This document shows, in pieces, positions 50,812 to 61,255 of a DNA stretch of 64,000 nucleotides (positions are counted from its first letter, which is position 1; each line of letters opens with the position of its first letter). Location of the stretch: contig OY101123.1 in the NCBI GenBank assembly GCA_956465555.1, positions 682,001 through 746,000 on the forward strand, written 5' to 3'. The position numbers were made by a program, and so were the translations under genes. This DNA is from Nitzschia sp. pyKryTriq1 (lineage: Eukaryota > Bacillariophyta > Bacillariophyceae > Bacillariales > Bacillariaceae). The notes beneath the pieces were generated by a model. It ran no database searches and had not been told where the DNA came from. It worked only from the letters and a program-made list of their open reading frames with translations.

Positions 50812-52072
50812 TGTAGAGATGAAGATTATGAAATGATACGGGAACCCAGCCGTTGATCTCACTACTACTATAGTCTAGCTCTAGTAACTCATCTACCAGT
50901 ACACTGTCTGTATAGTCTGTAGTCTCTACCTTCGGGCTTCATCGGGGAAAACATCACCCCAGCGCGTCGCACAGTGTTATTGCCAAACAGGGGTTGGGAT
51001 TTACCAGGCGCTGGTTCGACCAATCATAACGCTCCATCCAGGCTATATCGTAAGGTCCGACTAATCGACTTTTCATTGGAATCCGGCCGGACTTCGCGCC
51101 AGCCTTCTCAGTTTGGCGCCAAGTATCGGAGGCAAAGAGTAGGGCCGACGCTTTTCAAGCAACACAAGACAGCGACATTTTATTTTTTCACAAGTCTCAT
51201 GTCATTACCATCATCATTCTTCTCCCCACCTCCTCGTTCTTCTCATCTTTTCCTCTCTCCCTTGCAGAAATCTGGAAATATCCGCTCTACCCAAGCAAGA
51301 ACATGGCAGAAAGATGAATAATCAATCCGTATCCAGCGGGCACAAAACGTCAAAAGACGCAACAACAAGCCGAAACAACAACAATAAGCAAGAATCGAAC
51401 ACTACTTGCGATATGTACGCAAGATGGCCTCTCGGCCTGGGCGAACCCGTTCAAATGTGGTTATGCCCCTACATGCAAAGCACGCAAAAGCACGCGATAA
51501 TGTATTATTAAAGACGGAGGGATAGACAAAAGCGAATCGGTGTTCGTTCCTATCTCCGTTGTGAACGCCTCTATCAATCGTTGTACGGGCTTTCGTTGTG
51601 GCGGGCTTGTCCTGCCTGAGAATTATGAGCTTTTAGTCTCTACTTTTAATAATGAAATGATCTCGTCCATCATCTCTATCGTTCTAATTCTTGTTTCGAA
51701 AGATGTCTTTTACTTTCTTTCATCATCTTGGCGTTTCTCAGATAGTCTTCGAGTTTCTTAAGTAATCGTGCGTCCTGAGTCGTGCGCCTCTCGTGAATGC
51801 ATCTCGCGTCTGTCCGTTGTAGGTAGTTATTTGAACAGTACTGTACCTGGTAAGAACGCGCGGTGCCATATTAGTCGAGCCTGATGATGAGACAAGCAAC
51901 CCACAACGATGATGATGTTGTACCGTAACAGGTATAAGAATGAGTACGGAGCAACGCAGACGGGCCACATGAATTTCGATTTTTGATCAAGGGAATAGGA
52001 AGAAGGTTGACAATGACGCAAGACACAAACGGGGATACTTGGTTGATTGGTCGTTTGATTTCTTGAGCAATA
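50812..52072. other. Long divergent intergenic region
   Basis: These 1.26 kb lie between the macro-domain start and the fusion-gene start. A TAGTCTAGCTCTAGTAACT stretch is at about 50870, a pyrimidine-rich TTCTTCTCATCTTTTCCTCTC run near 51230-51260. AAAAGCACGCGATAATGTATTATT at 51487 resembles the minisatellite core of the 3.38-kb insertion. A 65-codon open frame at 51314-51511 is not convincing. No RNA gene was recognised. Confidence 0.5.
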
Positions 52073-54025
52073 ATGGTTCGGAAAATGATGATGATGCGTC
52101 GGTCGAACTTGTCGGTTGGATTCTTGCTGGGTTGCATTGCCATGCTGACCTTGCAATCCACTGTTCTGCGGCCTCCTCTGCCCACTTCTCTCAGCTTTGC
52201 GATGTCAAGTAGTATGTCCTCTTCGTCATTGTTATTTGCTTCAGACTGCCACGGGTTGGCTGGAATGAAGGTGTTGCTCTTGGATGTCCACTTAGAAGGA
52301 AATCTCGGAGATGAAATGGAAACGACGCCTCTCTTGCAGGAGTTGAAGCGATGCAACATTCATATCACAGCCGTCTTGAGCCGCTGGTTGGAACGACCCG
52401 AACAACGAATAGGATCGGGATCGGCGCGAGAGCATGCTCTGATCGACGTGATCCTCCATTCTTCCTCTCTGGAGTATCATCTTTCGATGAAAGATTATCA
52501 GGCGGTACTCTTGGCGCCGGGACCATGGCGTTTGTGTCCGCTCCAGGAGTACTGGCCCTATCATATCGATGTCTTTATGAGCGGTTCTATCCTTCCCGAG
52601 CAGCCCGACCGCGATTGTGACTTATCGAAACGCTTCAAGAGCTGGAACCCATCGTTGGTAGTCGTCCGGGAGCCATTTTCGCTAGGCCTTCTTCAAGGTA
52701 TCCCATCTTTGGACGGTGTGGCCATGTATATGAGTGGTGACTTGTCTCACAGTTTTCAACCTGTCGATTCCACGTTGAATTACTGGAAAAGCATCTACCG
52801 AAATCTAGACCAACGCATTCTCATTTTTGCCAGAGGTTCCAACGCGGAAAATGTGCTACATACTACCAAGGGATCGACCACTATCGAGTTGACGACACTC
52901 ATGGATGGAAAACTGTCCTTTCCAGCCATGAAGGTGATATTTGCCACGAGCTCTCCCTTCGAAGATGGCGCTTGGATGCAATCATTCCAGCAACAAAATA
53001 TTGCTCACTATCAAGAACAGCAGTTTGTTCAATGCCAGACTGTCGAACAATTGTGGGCCCTCATTTCTGCAAGTACCCACGTCTACACGGATCGATATCA
53101 CCCCGGCGTCATTGCTCACATGTTTGGCAAACCAGTGACTGTCTTGGAGTATAAGGAAGAACAAACGAAGTTGGTTGGTGTGGCGCAACTGACAGCATCT
53201 CAAACGTATTCTCCTGTTGCTATTCGGAATGAGTTCAATGTCCAAGCATTTCAACGACTAAGAGACACATTACGTCGTCTGAAGGATCGAGTCCCCCCAA
53301 CCACGTATACAAATGGTGGTGATTCGCCGGCCAAGAAGGTGGAAGATGATGCTGTAGTGCATGAACATACCGGCGAGCAACCGTACGCCATTGTCGTTGG
53401 AATGCCCAAGAGTGGGACTACCAGTGTCTATCAATTCTTTTCTTGCTCGGGGTATCGCACCTCACACTATTGCTGTTGTGGCTCGAATGCAACGGAATAC
53501 CCCTGCACCGGAGGCAAACTATTCAGCCAACAATTGCGGGAAAACCTGCAAGCAGGTCGCTCCTTGTGGGAAGGCACAGGAGACATGTTTGTGCACGCCC
53601 AACTAGATGGAGAATCCAAGACGGAAACCTACTTTCTGCCTCAGCACTACAATTTGAAAGAGTTGCACGAGTCGGCGCCCAATGCTGTTTGGATTCTTCC
53701 CTTGCGTCCTGCCGCCAAATGGAAAAAATCGGTTCAAAACTGGCTGGACCTAGAGCAACGATTGCGTGTGCTATACGAGCGAAACTATCCGTCAGAAGCA
53801 GCAGAGTTTGATTTGGAAACTTTCTACGAGAATCATACCGAAATCATTCGAAATTATTGCAAGAACCATCGAGGAAAAGATTCAAAACTTTGCGTAGAAG
53901 TGGGTATCGACGACCCCGATGCAGGCCGGCACTTGGGAAAATACTTTCGGCACACCGTTCCCTCATGTTGGGGACGACACAATACGGGTCCCTTCTTTCA
54001 AGGATTTCCTCCTCCCAAAGTATAG
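52073..54025 (+). CDS. Fusion of polysaccharide pyruvyltransferase and sulfotransferase
   Basis: Single exon, 650 aa, with a signal anchor near residues 14-32 (VGFLLGCIAMLTLQSTVL), so probably a Golgi type II membrane enzyme. Residues ~65-370 are a polysaccharide pyruvyl transferase domain: LEGNLGDEMETTPLLQEL, APGPWRLCP, ILIFARGSN and YTDRYHPGVIAHMFGKPVTVLEY. Residues ~430-650 are a P-loop sulfotransferase: VVGMPKSGTTSVYQFF is the PAPS 5'-phosphosulfate loop, followed by a Cys-rich segment, YFLPQHYNLKELHE, and ILPLRPAAKWKKSVQNWLD resembling the 3'-phosphate loop. Both domains look complete, so one protein may add pyruvate ketals and sulfate to the same glycan. The substrate is unknown; diatom extracellular polysaccharides are a reasonable guess. 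Confidence 0.87.
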   Translation: MVRKMMMMRRSNLSVGFLLGCIAMLTLQSTVLRPPLPTSLSFAMSSSMSSSSLLFASDCHGLAGMKVLLLDVHLEGNLGDEMETTPLLQELKRCNIHITAVLSRWLERPEQRIGSGSAREHALIDVILHSSSLEYHLSMKDYQAVLLAPGPWRLCPLQEYWPYHIDVFMSGSILPEQPDRDCDLSKRFKSWNPSLVVVREPFSLGLLQGIPSLDGVAMYMSGDLSHSFQPVDSTLNYWKSIYRNLDQRILIFARGSNAENVLHTTKGSTTIELTTLMDGKLSFPAMKVIFATSSPFEDGAWMQSFQQQNIAHYQEQQFVQCQTVEQLWALISASTHVYTDRYHPGVIAHMFGKPVTVLEYKEEQTKLVGVAQLTASQTYSPVAIRNEFNVQAFQRLRDTLRRLKDRVPPTTYTNGGDSPAKKVEDDAVVHEHTGEQPYAIVVGMPKSGTTSVYQFFSCSGYRTSHYCCCGSNATEYPCTGGKLFSQQLRENLQAGRSLWEGTGDMFVHAQLDGESKTETYFLPQHYNLKELHESAPNAVWILPLRPAAKWKKSVQNWLDLEQRLRVLYERNYPSEAAEFDLETFYENHTEIIRNYCKNHRGKDSKLCVEVGIDDPDAGRHLGKYFRHTVPSCWGRHNTGPFFQGFPPPKV

Positions 54026-55483
54026 CACGTGCATAGTGCTGTGCAGACTCTTCCAGGTCGAACCAGCTGCCTCTTCATCGTTCCATACTACTTGTACTAC
54101 CCCCTTTGAGGTCTGCGTTACTATCTTCTTGGAAAACGGCAATCAACAACAGGTTACACTACGACGAGAGCACTCTACCCAGCAACGACCACTCCGTAGT
54201 GCAATACTCGTATAACGCCATGTAACAGACATTCCCGAAAGCTAAATGTTTCGCACTACCCATCTTATATCAGACGTAGTCCGTGGAATGAAAAGAGGAC
54301 GCCCGGGAGCCGGGAAGAAGCAATGACGGGGAACGTCGAGGAACAAGGAGTCTCGAGGAAAACGGCGATCTCAACTTGGAGAGATCGCTAGGACAGAATC
54401 GATCTAGTAGTAGTGTCTAAAACTACTAGTAGAGAAGAAAAGGCAAAGTGAATGTGTAGGCTGTAGTCTAGTAGTCTCAACAATCCGACAAGGTCTACGA
54501 AGGCAGACTGCAAGCGGATCAAAGTCAAGAAAGAAGAAAGAGTGAGAGTGTCGACAAACTGTCGGCGTCCCGCTGTCAATCCATCACGAATAAATCTAGC
54601 CAGAGAGTGTAGGATAATTGCAAGTAGTAACATGAAAGTTATGAAAGTATTACGACCAGCAACAAGCGATCGGTACGAGTAACAGTCATTCTCAAATGAC
54701 CCGACCGCTACTAGTAGTAGTCAGTCGCCCCTTCACTCCCAAATTTTTCCCCAAAGGCTGCGCAACTACGCGCGTGTGATTATATATTCCCGTTGTACCT
54801 ACGTATGGTGCAGCTTTCAACCGTTCTACAGGTTCGTTGTCGAATCCTCGTCCTGTGGGGAGCAGACTATTGCAAGTACGAGTGGCCACCTGCTACTCGT
54901 AACACAATTCCATGCTAGTCAGTATCCATACCGGTACCGGTACCAGGTACCGGTATTCATCGTGCAGCTCACCTTCAAGTTGTGTCTTCATCCTCGTGCT
55001 CCGCCTGTGTGCAGTAATTCGTTTTTGAAGAATATAAGTGAGGAACAGAGAAGAACATCTAGGCATAATTAATCTTACCAGGTTCGCCGGTCTTTGGTCC
55101 TTTTTTACCAAGAACATTTGGGGTTCGCTTCCTTACTTGTCGAGTAAATTTTTTAGCTCTTCGAGCTACGTACAGTTAGTACCAGTCTAGTTAGTAACGC
55201 GAACACGAACACGAGAATACTGGGATCACAGTGTACACTGCATGCATGCTGTAACGTCGGAGAAAACAGACATCAGTGTAAAATAATACGGTACCAGATA
55301 GCCATCATCTCAACACTCAACAAAATGCTCCCCTCCCTCTCTCACCCCAGGCCCCTCGCGATTACAACAAACAAGAAACAACTCAAGATACAACATTCGC
55401 GCATCGCAAAGTAGATGAATAAAACAATTGTATCTCCAAAACAAAGTGTTGTTTGGAACCTGGACCTCTACTTGTAGAAGATA
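54026..55483. other. Long intergenic region
   Basis: These 1.46 kb lie between the fusion gene and the histidine kinase. A CTACTAGTAGT palindrome is at about 54705-54720. Tandem CCGGTACC motifs, including TACCGGTACCGGTACCAGG, are at about 54932-54955. Only short, unconvincing open frames; no RNA gene. Confidence 0.5.
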
Positions 55484-58063
55484 ATGGTGAAGGATACTAC
55501 AGGTATAGAAGCTTTGCGTCAGCACGTTTCTTCATCCACGAAGGGCCTGCGCCTGCGTTCTGTTACGAAGGAAGAAGAAGAAGAAGTGTCTACGGATCAA
55601 TGGGATACTTCCGATCGCTCCTATAGAAGCTCGAGCCAGACAGAGGATAGGCACATTCGAATCGGGAGGTCGAAATGGCTGGTAACAACTTTAATCATGT
55701 TCCTTGGGGCTGCCGCGTGCGCCTCATTCCTTGCGTTTGGAATCACATCCATCTTCAACGATTCGAGTAAGAGTTTCACCACAAAAGGAGAAGAGCTCTT
55801 CTATCATATGCAAACCTCTTGGGCAACCTTCGAGATGTTTGGTTTATGGATGTTTGAATCGTGCCATAAAAGTGACACACCAAACCTCAGCATTGATCCT
55901 TCCGAGGACATTGCATCGCATTTGGGTTACTGCTCGCGAGATGAGTTCCGGAACCTTTACGAATACATCAGGTCCCAAGGTGTGGAGTTTGCATCGGCTC
56001 AATTTGTACGCAACATCACTCATGAATATCGCGAAATCATTGAGGCAGAATCTCGGGCGTACTATGCTGAGCACTATCCAAACTTCACTTATAATGGGAT
56101 AACCGGCACGGTTCCCAAGGCCAACGGTGAGAGTGGTGTTGAGATTGTTCCTTGGCAGAAAGCAGATTTCTACCTACCCATACATTACGTCGAGCCTCTA
56201 TTGGGAAACGAGCGGGTAGTCGAACTGGACAAGAGAAGCGTTGCTGGACGCCTCGAGGTCCAACAAGCAATGACTACCCGCCTGCCTGTCCTAACACAAA
56301 GAATCAAACTTGTGCAAGAGACAGACGTAGAGGCATATGGGGTTATCTTGGTACATCCCGGCACCAAAACCTCTATTCAACCTCTAAATCAGACGAACTC
56401 AGCGGCGCAGATTGTTGTCCGAATACCACAGTTCCTACAGTACGCCCTCCGAGCCAGCAGTGAGTCTGCTACATTATATTTATATGATGCTACCTATGTG
56501 GACACCAACGGCGAAGAAAAGAGCCCGCCTGAGTTTCTCGGCGCTGTCAGATCCTCATATCATGGATATCCAAGAGCTCGGCCTGTGTTCGAATCTTTGC
56601 GTGAGGTCGGAATCGAGGAAATTACCAATACTGGTGAACGCTACTACCAGGCTTCCTTTGAAATCAACGGAAGAACCTGGACAATGGTCAAGTTTTCCGA
56701 CGAGAACGATGAAGACTACCTCTTTGTCATCTTAGGTGGCAGCATAATCTTTGCCGCGAGTCTGTGCTTTGCATGCTGGTTCCATTCCCACCTCTCGCGT
56801 CTGGCCAAATACAACAAGTTGAAGTCCGATGCTCAAGCTGAAAAGGCGGAGAACGCCCGCATCCAGGTCATGAAAGAGAGGGAACTGAACGATTTTATTG
56901 CTCACGAAGTCCGTAACCCTCTGGCCTCGGCGCTGTCTGCACTAAGTTTTGTCTCCTCTGGGGTTTCGGATCATGTAGAAGACTCAGTCAAGCGAAAGGC
57001 AATCAAGGATGATATTGCTATAGTGGATTCAAGTCTTCAGTTCATCAATGAGCTCCTTCGCAACATGCTGGACGTGCATCGTACCCAAAGCCATGAAATT
57101 AACCTGCAGATGAGTGTCTTCGATGTCAGAAAGGACATTCTCGATCCGGTAGCCGCTATTCTCTTCATGCGAGGAGCCAAGGTAGACATTACGGTGGACT
57201 GCCCCGCAGATCTACATGTCGAGAGCGATCGAATGCGGGTGAAACAAATCATGCTAAATCTTTCGGCAAACTCTACCAAGTTTGTAGAACAAGGCTTCAT
57301 TCGACTACGGGCAGCTGTCCTCGACGATGGTAGGGTGGAACTCTCAGTTGAGGATTCCGGTCCGGGTATTCCAGAAGCAAAACGAGGACATCTTTTTGCT
57401 AAGTTCCAAGAAAGTTTGGACTCGTTGAATCAAGGAACTGGCATCGGATTGTGCATCTGCAAGAACTTGAGCGAGCTTCTGAAGGCTGACATTGGTCTCG
57501 ATGAGAATTACGACAGTGGTATCTTGGGTTATCCCGGAACCCGTTTTATTTTGAATCTGAACAAACCAGCAGTCGAACACACGTCGAACGAGCAAAGAGA
57601 GACGGAAGCCAACCATCATTTGTCTTGCACATCTTTGAAACTGTCACCTCCTCCTCTGCCCGAAACCATGTCCATCTTGATTGTTGACGATGACACTATG
57701 ATTCGCAAGATGTTCAGACGTGCTGTTATGCGAGTGGCTCCAGAATGGACGGTCGAAGAGGCCTGCAATGGGGAAACAGCGCTACAGGTGGTTGATTCCA
57801 AGACTTTTGATTTGATTTTTGTGGACCAATACATGGCGAGCATCGAAAAACAATTGTTGGGCACAGAGACTACACGAGCGTTGCGCTCGAAGGGAGTTCA
57901 AAGCTTCATAACGGGTCTCTCCGCGAACGATATGGAAACACCGTTCCTAGACGCTGGTGCAGATTCTTTCATGATCAAACCTTTCCCTTGCAAAACGAAC
58001 GAACTTCAAGCCGCTCTACAACACCTGTTGGAGCTAAGAGATCAAAAGATATCGATGGTATAG
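55484..58063 (+). CDS. Hybrid histidine kinase with extracellular CHASE-like sensor and receiver domain
   Basis: Single exon, 859 aa. Order: acidic cytosolic N-terminus, TM1 (residues ~67-88), an extracytoplasmic CHASE-type domain (~100-400, with AEHYPNFTYNGITG and YLPIHYVEPLLGNERVVELD), TM2 (~415-437), coiled linker, HisKA dimerisation domain (phospho-acceptor His474 in FIAHEVRNPLA), ATPase domain (N-box QIMLNLSANSTKF, G1 DSGPGIP, G2 GTGIGLCICKNL) and a C-terminal receiver (VDDD at start, Asp781 in LIFVDQYM, Lys in MIKPFP). All catalytic residues are present. CHASE domains bind small ligands such as cytokinins in plants. Here the ligand is unknown. A phosphotransfer partner is not encoded nearby. 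Confidence 0.93.
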   Translation: MVKDTTGIEALRQHVSSSTKGLRLRSVTKEEEEEVSTDQWDTSDRSYRSSSQTEDRHIRIGRSKWLVTTLIMFLGAAACASFLAFGITSIFNDSSKSFTTKGEELFYHMQTSWATFEMFGLWMFESCHKSDTPNLSIDPSEDIASHLGYCSRDEFRNLYEYIRSQGVEFASAQFVRNITHEYREIIEAESRAYYAEHYPNFTYNGITGTVPKANGESGVEIVPWQKADFYLPIHYVEPLLGNERVVELDKRSVAGRLEVQQAMTTRLPVLTQRIKLVQETDVEAYGVILVHPGTKTSIQPLNQTNSAAQIVVRIPQFLQYALRASSESATLYLYDATYVDTNGEEKSPPEFLGAVRSSYHGYPRARPVFESLREVGIEEITNTGERYYQASFEINGRTWTMVKFSDENDEDYLFVILGGSIIFAASLCFACWFHSHLSRLAKYNKLKSDAQAEKAENARIQVMKERELNDFIAHEVRNPLASALSALSFVSSGVSDHVEDSVKRKAIKDDIAIVDSSLQFINELLRNMLDVHRTQSHEINLQMSVFDVRKDILDPVAAILFMRGAKVDITVDCPADLHVESDRMRVKQIMLNLSANSTKFVEQGFIRLRAAVLDDGRVELSVEDSGPGIPEAKRGHLFAKFQESLDSLNQGTGIGLCICKNLSELLKADIGLDENYDSGILGYPGTRFILNLNKPAVEHTSNEQRETEANHHLSCTSLKLSPPPLPETMSILIVDDDTMIRKMFRRAVMRVAPEWTVEEACNGETALQVVDSKTFDLIFVDQYMASIEKQLLGTETTRALRSKGVQSFITGLSANDMETPFLDAGADSFMIKPFPCKTNELQAALQHLLELRDQKISMV

Positions 58064-58522
58064 GACGGCAACGTCCTTAAACGATTAGATTTTGAGACTC
58101 ACTACTACGAATAGTATATCGTAAAGCAGCGAAAAAGTGCACTGTCTAATTTAGTTGCTACCTTGACACTTTTCCACAAGTTGTCGCAGGACAACGAGAT
58201 CGCTGCAAGACTCATGCGACTCTTCCGTCTGTCGTCGACCGAATTTGCGCGCCCGTTTCATACGAACGTTTCTGACCGTTACGAGGAAGAACAAAATCAA
58301 AATCAAGATCTTCTTGATCGATCGCTTCTTCCATCGTACAGCAGCAGCATTGGTTCCTAGATAGCTTTTCTCACAATTCTATGAAATAGATCAATTCTAT
58401 CAACATTGTCACCGCTATTTTAGTTTCACTATCATACTTCTATTCGATCCCGATCTAATCAGACTTCATCTCTGATAGTATCGTGACAGGTTACGAGCCC
58501 ACGTCGTAGAAATCTTGCTACC
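58064..58522. other. Intergenic region
   Basis: These 459 bp hold only a 65-codon open frame at 58163-58360 (rich in Gln/Asn and Ser), which I do not call. No other feature seen. Confidence 0.5.
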
Positions 58523-59077
58523 ATGACCACTCTAGAGACGACTATTCCAACGTACCCGAATGCGGAGTATGGTACCGGCGGAAAGGTGTACTCGTACGAT
58601 CTCAAGATGGAGATAGGAGTCGAAGAAGGGATGTCAACCGTCCCCGTACCGGTGATTTTCAAGGATTTGATTAAAACTTTAACGGATGCCGTGGGCCATT
58701 CCCTTGTTATTCTCGATACCAAGGACCATCCATACAAGGATACCGAAGTACTCACCAGCGCCCAGTACGAAGCAGCGTTTTGCGTGGAGACAACCGAAGG
58801 ACGTAATCGCAAAGTAGCGATGGGATTCAAGATGAAAATGACGACCCCGATTTCGACCCTGAAATCGCGCACGATGGAATATTTGTCGGCTCGCCACATC
58901 TATCTCCGCATCCACAAAGGAGGTTTTTTGAACGCGAGGCGCGCCTCGAGTTCGCTCTCGTTCCTTCATTCCGACCTCTCACCCTTCTACGTCTGTCAGG
59001 CGGGCGATAGGAACGGTCCGTCCTTTGATACGGCTCCTTTCCTCTCAGCTCTACCGAACCAGAAAGTAGACAGATAA
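58523..59077 (+). CDS. Hypothetical protein, possibly repeat-family fragment
   Basis: Single exon, 184 aa. The frame opens MTTLETTIPTYPNAEYGTGGKVYSYDLKMEIG and includes VFKDLIKTLTDAVGHSLVIL, KVAMGFKMKMTTPISTLKSRTMEYLSARHIYLRIHKG and HSDLSPFYVCQAG. From memory this pattern recurs in diatom repeat-associated ORFs, where the proteins are longer, so this may be a fragment. The last third becomes Ser- and Pro-rich and loses the pattern after about residue 155. No function is recognised and I would treat it as uncertain. Confidence 0.45.
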   Translation: MTTLETTIPTYPNAEYGTGGKVYSYDLKMEIGVEEGMSTVPVPVIFKDLIKTLTDAVGHSLVILDTKDHPYKDTEVLTSAQYEAAFCVETTEGRNRKVAMGFKMKMTTPISTLKSRTMEYLSARHIYLRIHKGGFLNARRASSSLSFLHSDLSPFYVCQAGDRNGPSFDTAPFLSALPNQKVDR

Positions 59078-59506
59078 AATAGGATCATAATTTGGAAAAC
59101 GAAACATTCGTAACTCGTACGACTTATCAGACTAGAGACTTCGCAACACACGCACCGCACCCCCCAGCACGCTCTCTACTGTAATTCTGGCTATTGTACG
59201 TGCTGTACATGCGAATACAATACCGGTCTACTACTCTAGAGTAGAGAGTAGAGAGTAGACGACCCCTCGGGCGTCTCAAACCGGTGACCGGTACAGTACC
59301 AGTACGAGTACGGTACTCGTCGTCTCGCGTCACAGACAAACAAAAACAACGAACAAAAATCGACTATAGACCATGGCATGGCCGCAGATGGACGTGAACG
59401 TGGACCATTCAATTTTACCCGTTGATGTTCATTGAAGATTCGACACCTGCTGCTGCATGATTCAATAGTAGTCAAAGCACCCGCCTCTCGGAACAACATC
59501 ACCAAC
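59078..59506. other. Intergenic region with GTAC-rich palindromes
   Basis: These 429 bp hold tandem TAGAGTAGAG pentamer-like repeats (59235-59256) and ACCGGTGACCGGTACAGTACCAG at about 59281-59303, with further GTAC repeats to 59325. No gene seen; this is the promoter side of the GPKOW gene. Confidence 0.5.
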
Positions 59507-61123
59507 ATGAACAATAAGTTGAGTTTCTCGTTGAAATCCACCAAGAAAAAGTCTACGAGCACCACAGCAGCTGCGGCGTCGGAGTTTGATGCGGATCCAG
59601 AACCACGGAATGCCCATGATGAGATCAACACCGATCTTCCGAAGGAGCCATTGGTGATTCCTGTGCAAGAAGACGCCCGGCAGTCCTTGCAAGAGCAAGC
59701 ACGTTTGCGTCGACAGCAGCAGCAGCAGCAGCAAGACGAGCCCATACAGGAAAATGATACTTCTGGTGTCAGTAACAAGGAAGAACAGGCAGCCATTGAG
59801 GCTTTGAATGCACAAGCCGGTCGATCCGCCGACGATACCACTACAGAGAAATCTTCCAAAATGGTTATTCAGGGAGCTCAAAATACCTTTCAACGTGGTG
59901 GAGCCAAGGGCGAAGAAGAGCCAGATTCGGATGCCAAGCAACTGCAACAGGATTTGGAACGTTTGGCGCCGGAGGTTTCGGTGGATTCTCAAGTCTATCG
60001 GCACGTCCCGATTGCAGATTTTGGGGCTGCTATGCTACGTGGAATGGGATGGACGGGTCAAGTAGACAAGAGTGACCTCGACACCAATTTGCCTCGCCCC
60101 TCTCGGCTCGGACTGGGAGCAACTCCCAAACTTTTAGATGCTCCGACCCACGGACGCCGTCCTCGTCGGCAAGATCAAGTGAAACGGGAAGAACAGCTCA
60201 AGCAACAGCAAGAAGAATTTGAAAAGCAGAAACTGCAACAACTCAAGCTGGACAAGCAACGGACGATACAGGAGGGAAGCATTGTAAATGTCCAGGGCTC
60301 GAGGCGGGCAGTCATTCGCAAGTGGCAGGGGGTCCCAGGGCTAAATATGGTGTTGGTTCACGTTGAAGGCGAGAAAGATCCTGTCAAGGTCAAGAAGGGG
60401 GATGTGCACCTTGTGGGACGACAAGAACTTCAAGATAATCCCTTCCGAGAACCCAAGTACGAAAGAGAGGAAAAAGTAGAATTTCTAGGAGAGCAGAAGG
60501 ACACGCACGACAGAAGCAAGGAGCGCGACCACCGTCGAGACCAAGATCACGAAAGAAACCAGCATCGTTCCAGGAGGCTGGAGGAAGACTATGATAGACG
60601 GAGACCCGACGACGGCCGTGCAAGCAGCATTGACGATAGTCGACGACGGCGAGAGAAGAAAGATGATCGTGAAGACAGGCGCGACAGAAAGCGCCACCAC
60701 GATCGGGACCGCCACGATGACCGCAAAAGACACAAAGAAGAGGAGCATGCATCTGGAAATTCTACGTGGTTAACTCCACACATTCGGGTAAGAGTAGTCT
60801 CGAGCAAAGTCGGGAGAGAGTACTACAAAGAGAAGGGAGTGGTTGTTGATGTAACGAGAAAAGGAACGGCTACTCTGAATATGAGCAACGGCCAAGTCAT
60901 ACAGGTACCTGAACGCTATTTAGAGACCGCGCTTCCCAAAGTTGGAGGAAACGTTTGTATCCTTACCGGAGAAAACAGACTTGCAAAGGGACGACTTTTG
61001 GAGCGCGATTCAAGAGCTAATCGAGGAGCCGTCCAGATTTTTGAAGACATGAATATTGCTACGACCTCCTTGGATGAGATTTCCGAATGGTGCGGACCCC
61101 TCGACGATGACCTAATGGAGTAA
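59507..61123 (+). CDS. GPKOW/Spp2-type G-patch splicing factor
   Basis: GPKOW/Spp2 activates the DEAH helicase DHX16/Prp2 during spliceosome activation. The start at ATG 59507 (MNNKLSFSLKSTKKKS) begins with the KLSFSLK pattern of Spp2 N-termini and drops an open leader. The 538-aa product has ELVIP-like KEPLVIPVQ (about 45-53), a Gln run, the G-patch (HVPIADFGAAMLRGMGW, about 165-195, continuing RLGLGA), a KOW motif (GSIVNVQGSRRAVIRKWQ, ~257), a charged Arg/Asp/His-rich RD stretch (~330-420), and a second KOW-like region (HIRVRVVSSKVG, ~423). Domain order and the FGxAMLRGMGW core are diagnostic. It should act in the nucleus. Confidence 0.93.
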   Translation: MNNKLSFSLKSTKKKSTSTTAAAASEFDADPEPRNAHDEINTDLPKEPLVIPVQEDARQSLQEQARLRRQQQQQQQDEPIQENDTSGVSNKEEQAAIEALNAQAGRSADDTTTEKSSKMVIQGAQNTFQRGGAKGEEEPDSDAKQLQQDLERLAPEVSVDSQVYRHVPIADFGAAMLRGMGWTGQVDKSDLDTNLPRPSRLGLGATPKLLDAPTHGRRPRRQDQVKREEQLKQQQEEFEKQKLQQLKLDKQRTIQEGSIVNVQGSRRAVIRKWQGVPGLNMVLVHVEGEKDPVKVKKGDVHLVGRQELQDNPFREPKYEREEKVEFLGEQKDTHDRSKERDHRRDQDHERNQHRSRRLEEDYDRRRPDDGRASSIDDSRRRREKKDDREDRRDRKRHHDRDRHDDRKRHKEEEHASGNSTWLTPHIRVRVVSSKVGREYYKEKGVVVDVTRKGTATLNMSNGQVIQVPERYLETALPKVGGNVCILTGENRLAKGRLLERDSRANRGAVQIFEDMNIATTSLDEISEWCGPLDDDLME

Positions 61124-61255
61124 CTTGACGTCGCTTTTCTAGCAAGAGTAGTACCTAATGGGCGGCTTAATTTTAACAGTGTTGTTATTTGCAATCCTGG
61201 TCCCCAGTACAATGTAAATGCATCCCTATCCCCCCACAAAAATATGGGTCCCCCA

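Noticed and set aside
51314-51511. 65-codon open frame in the long intergenic region
   Set aside because: Asn/Lys-rich low complexity with no support; near-chance length.
58163-58360. 65-codon open frame after the histidine kinase
   Set aside because: Short, low-complexity, no family features.
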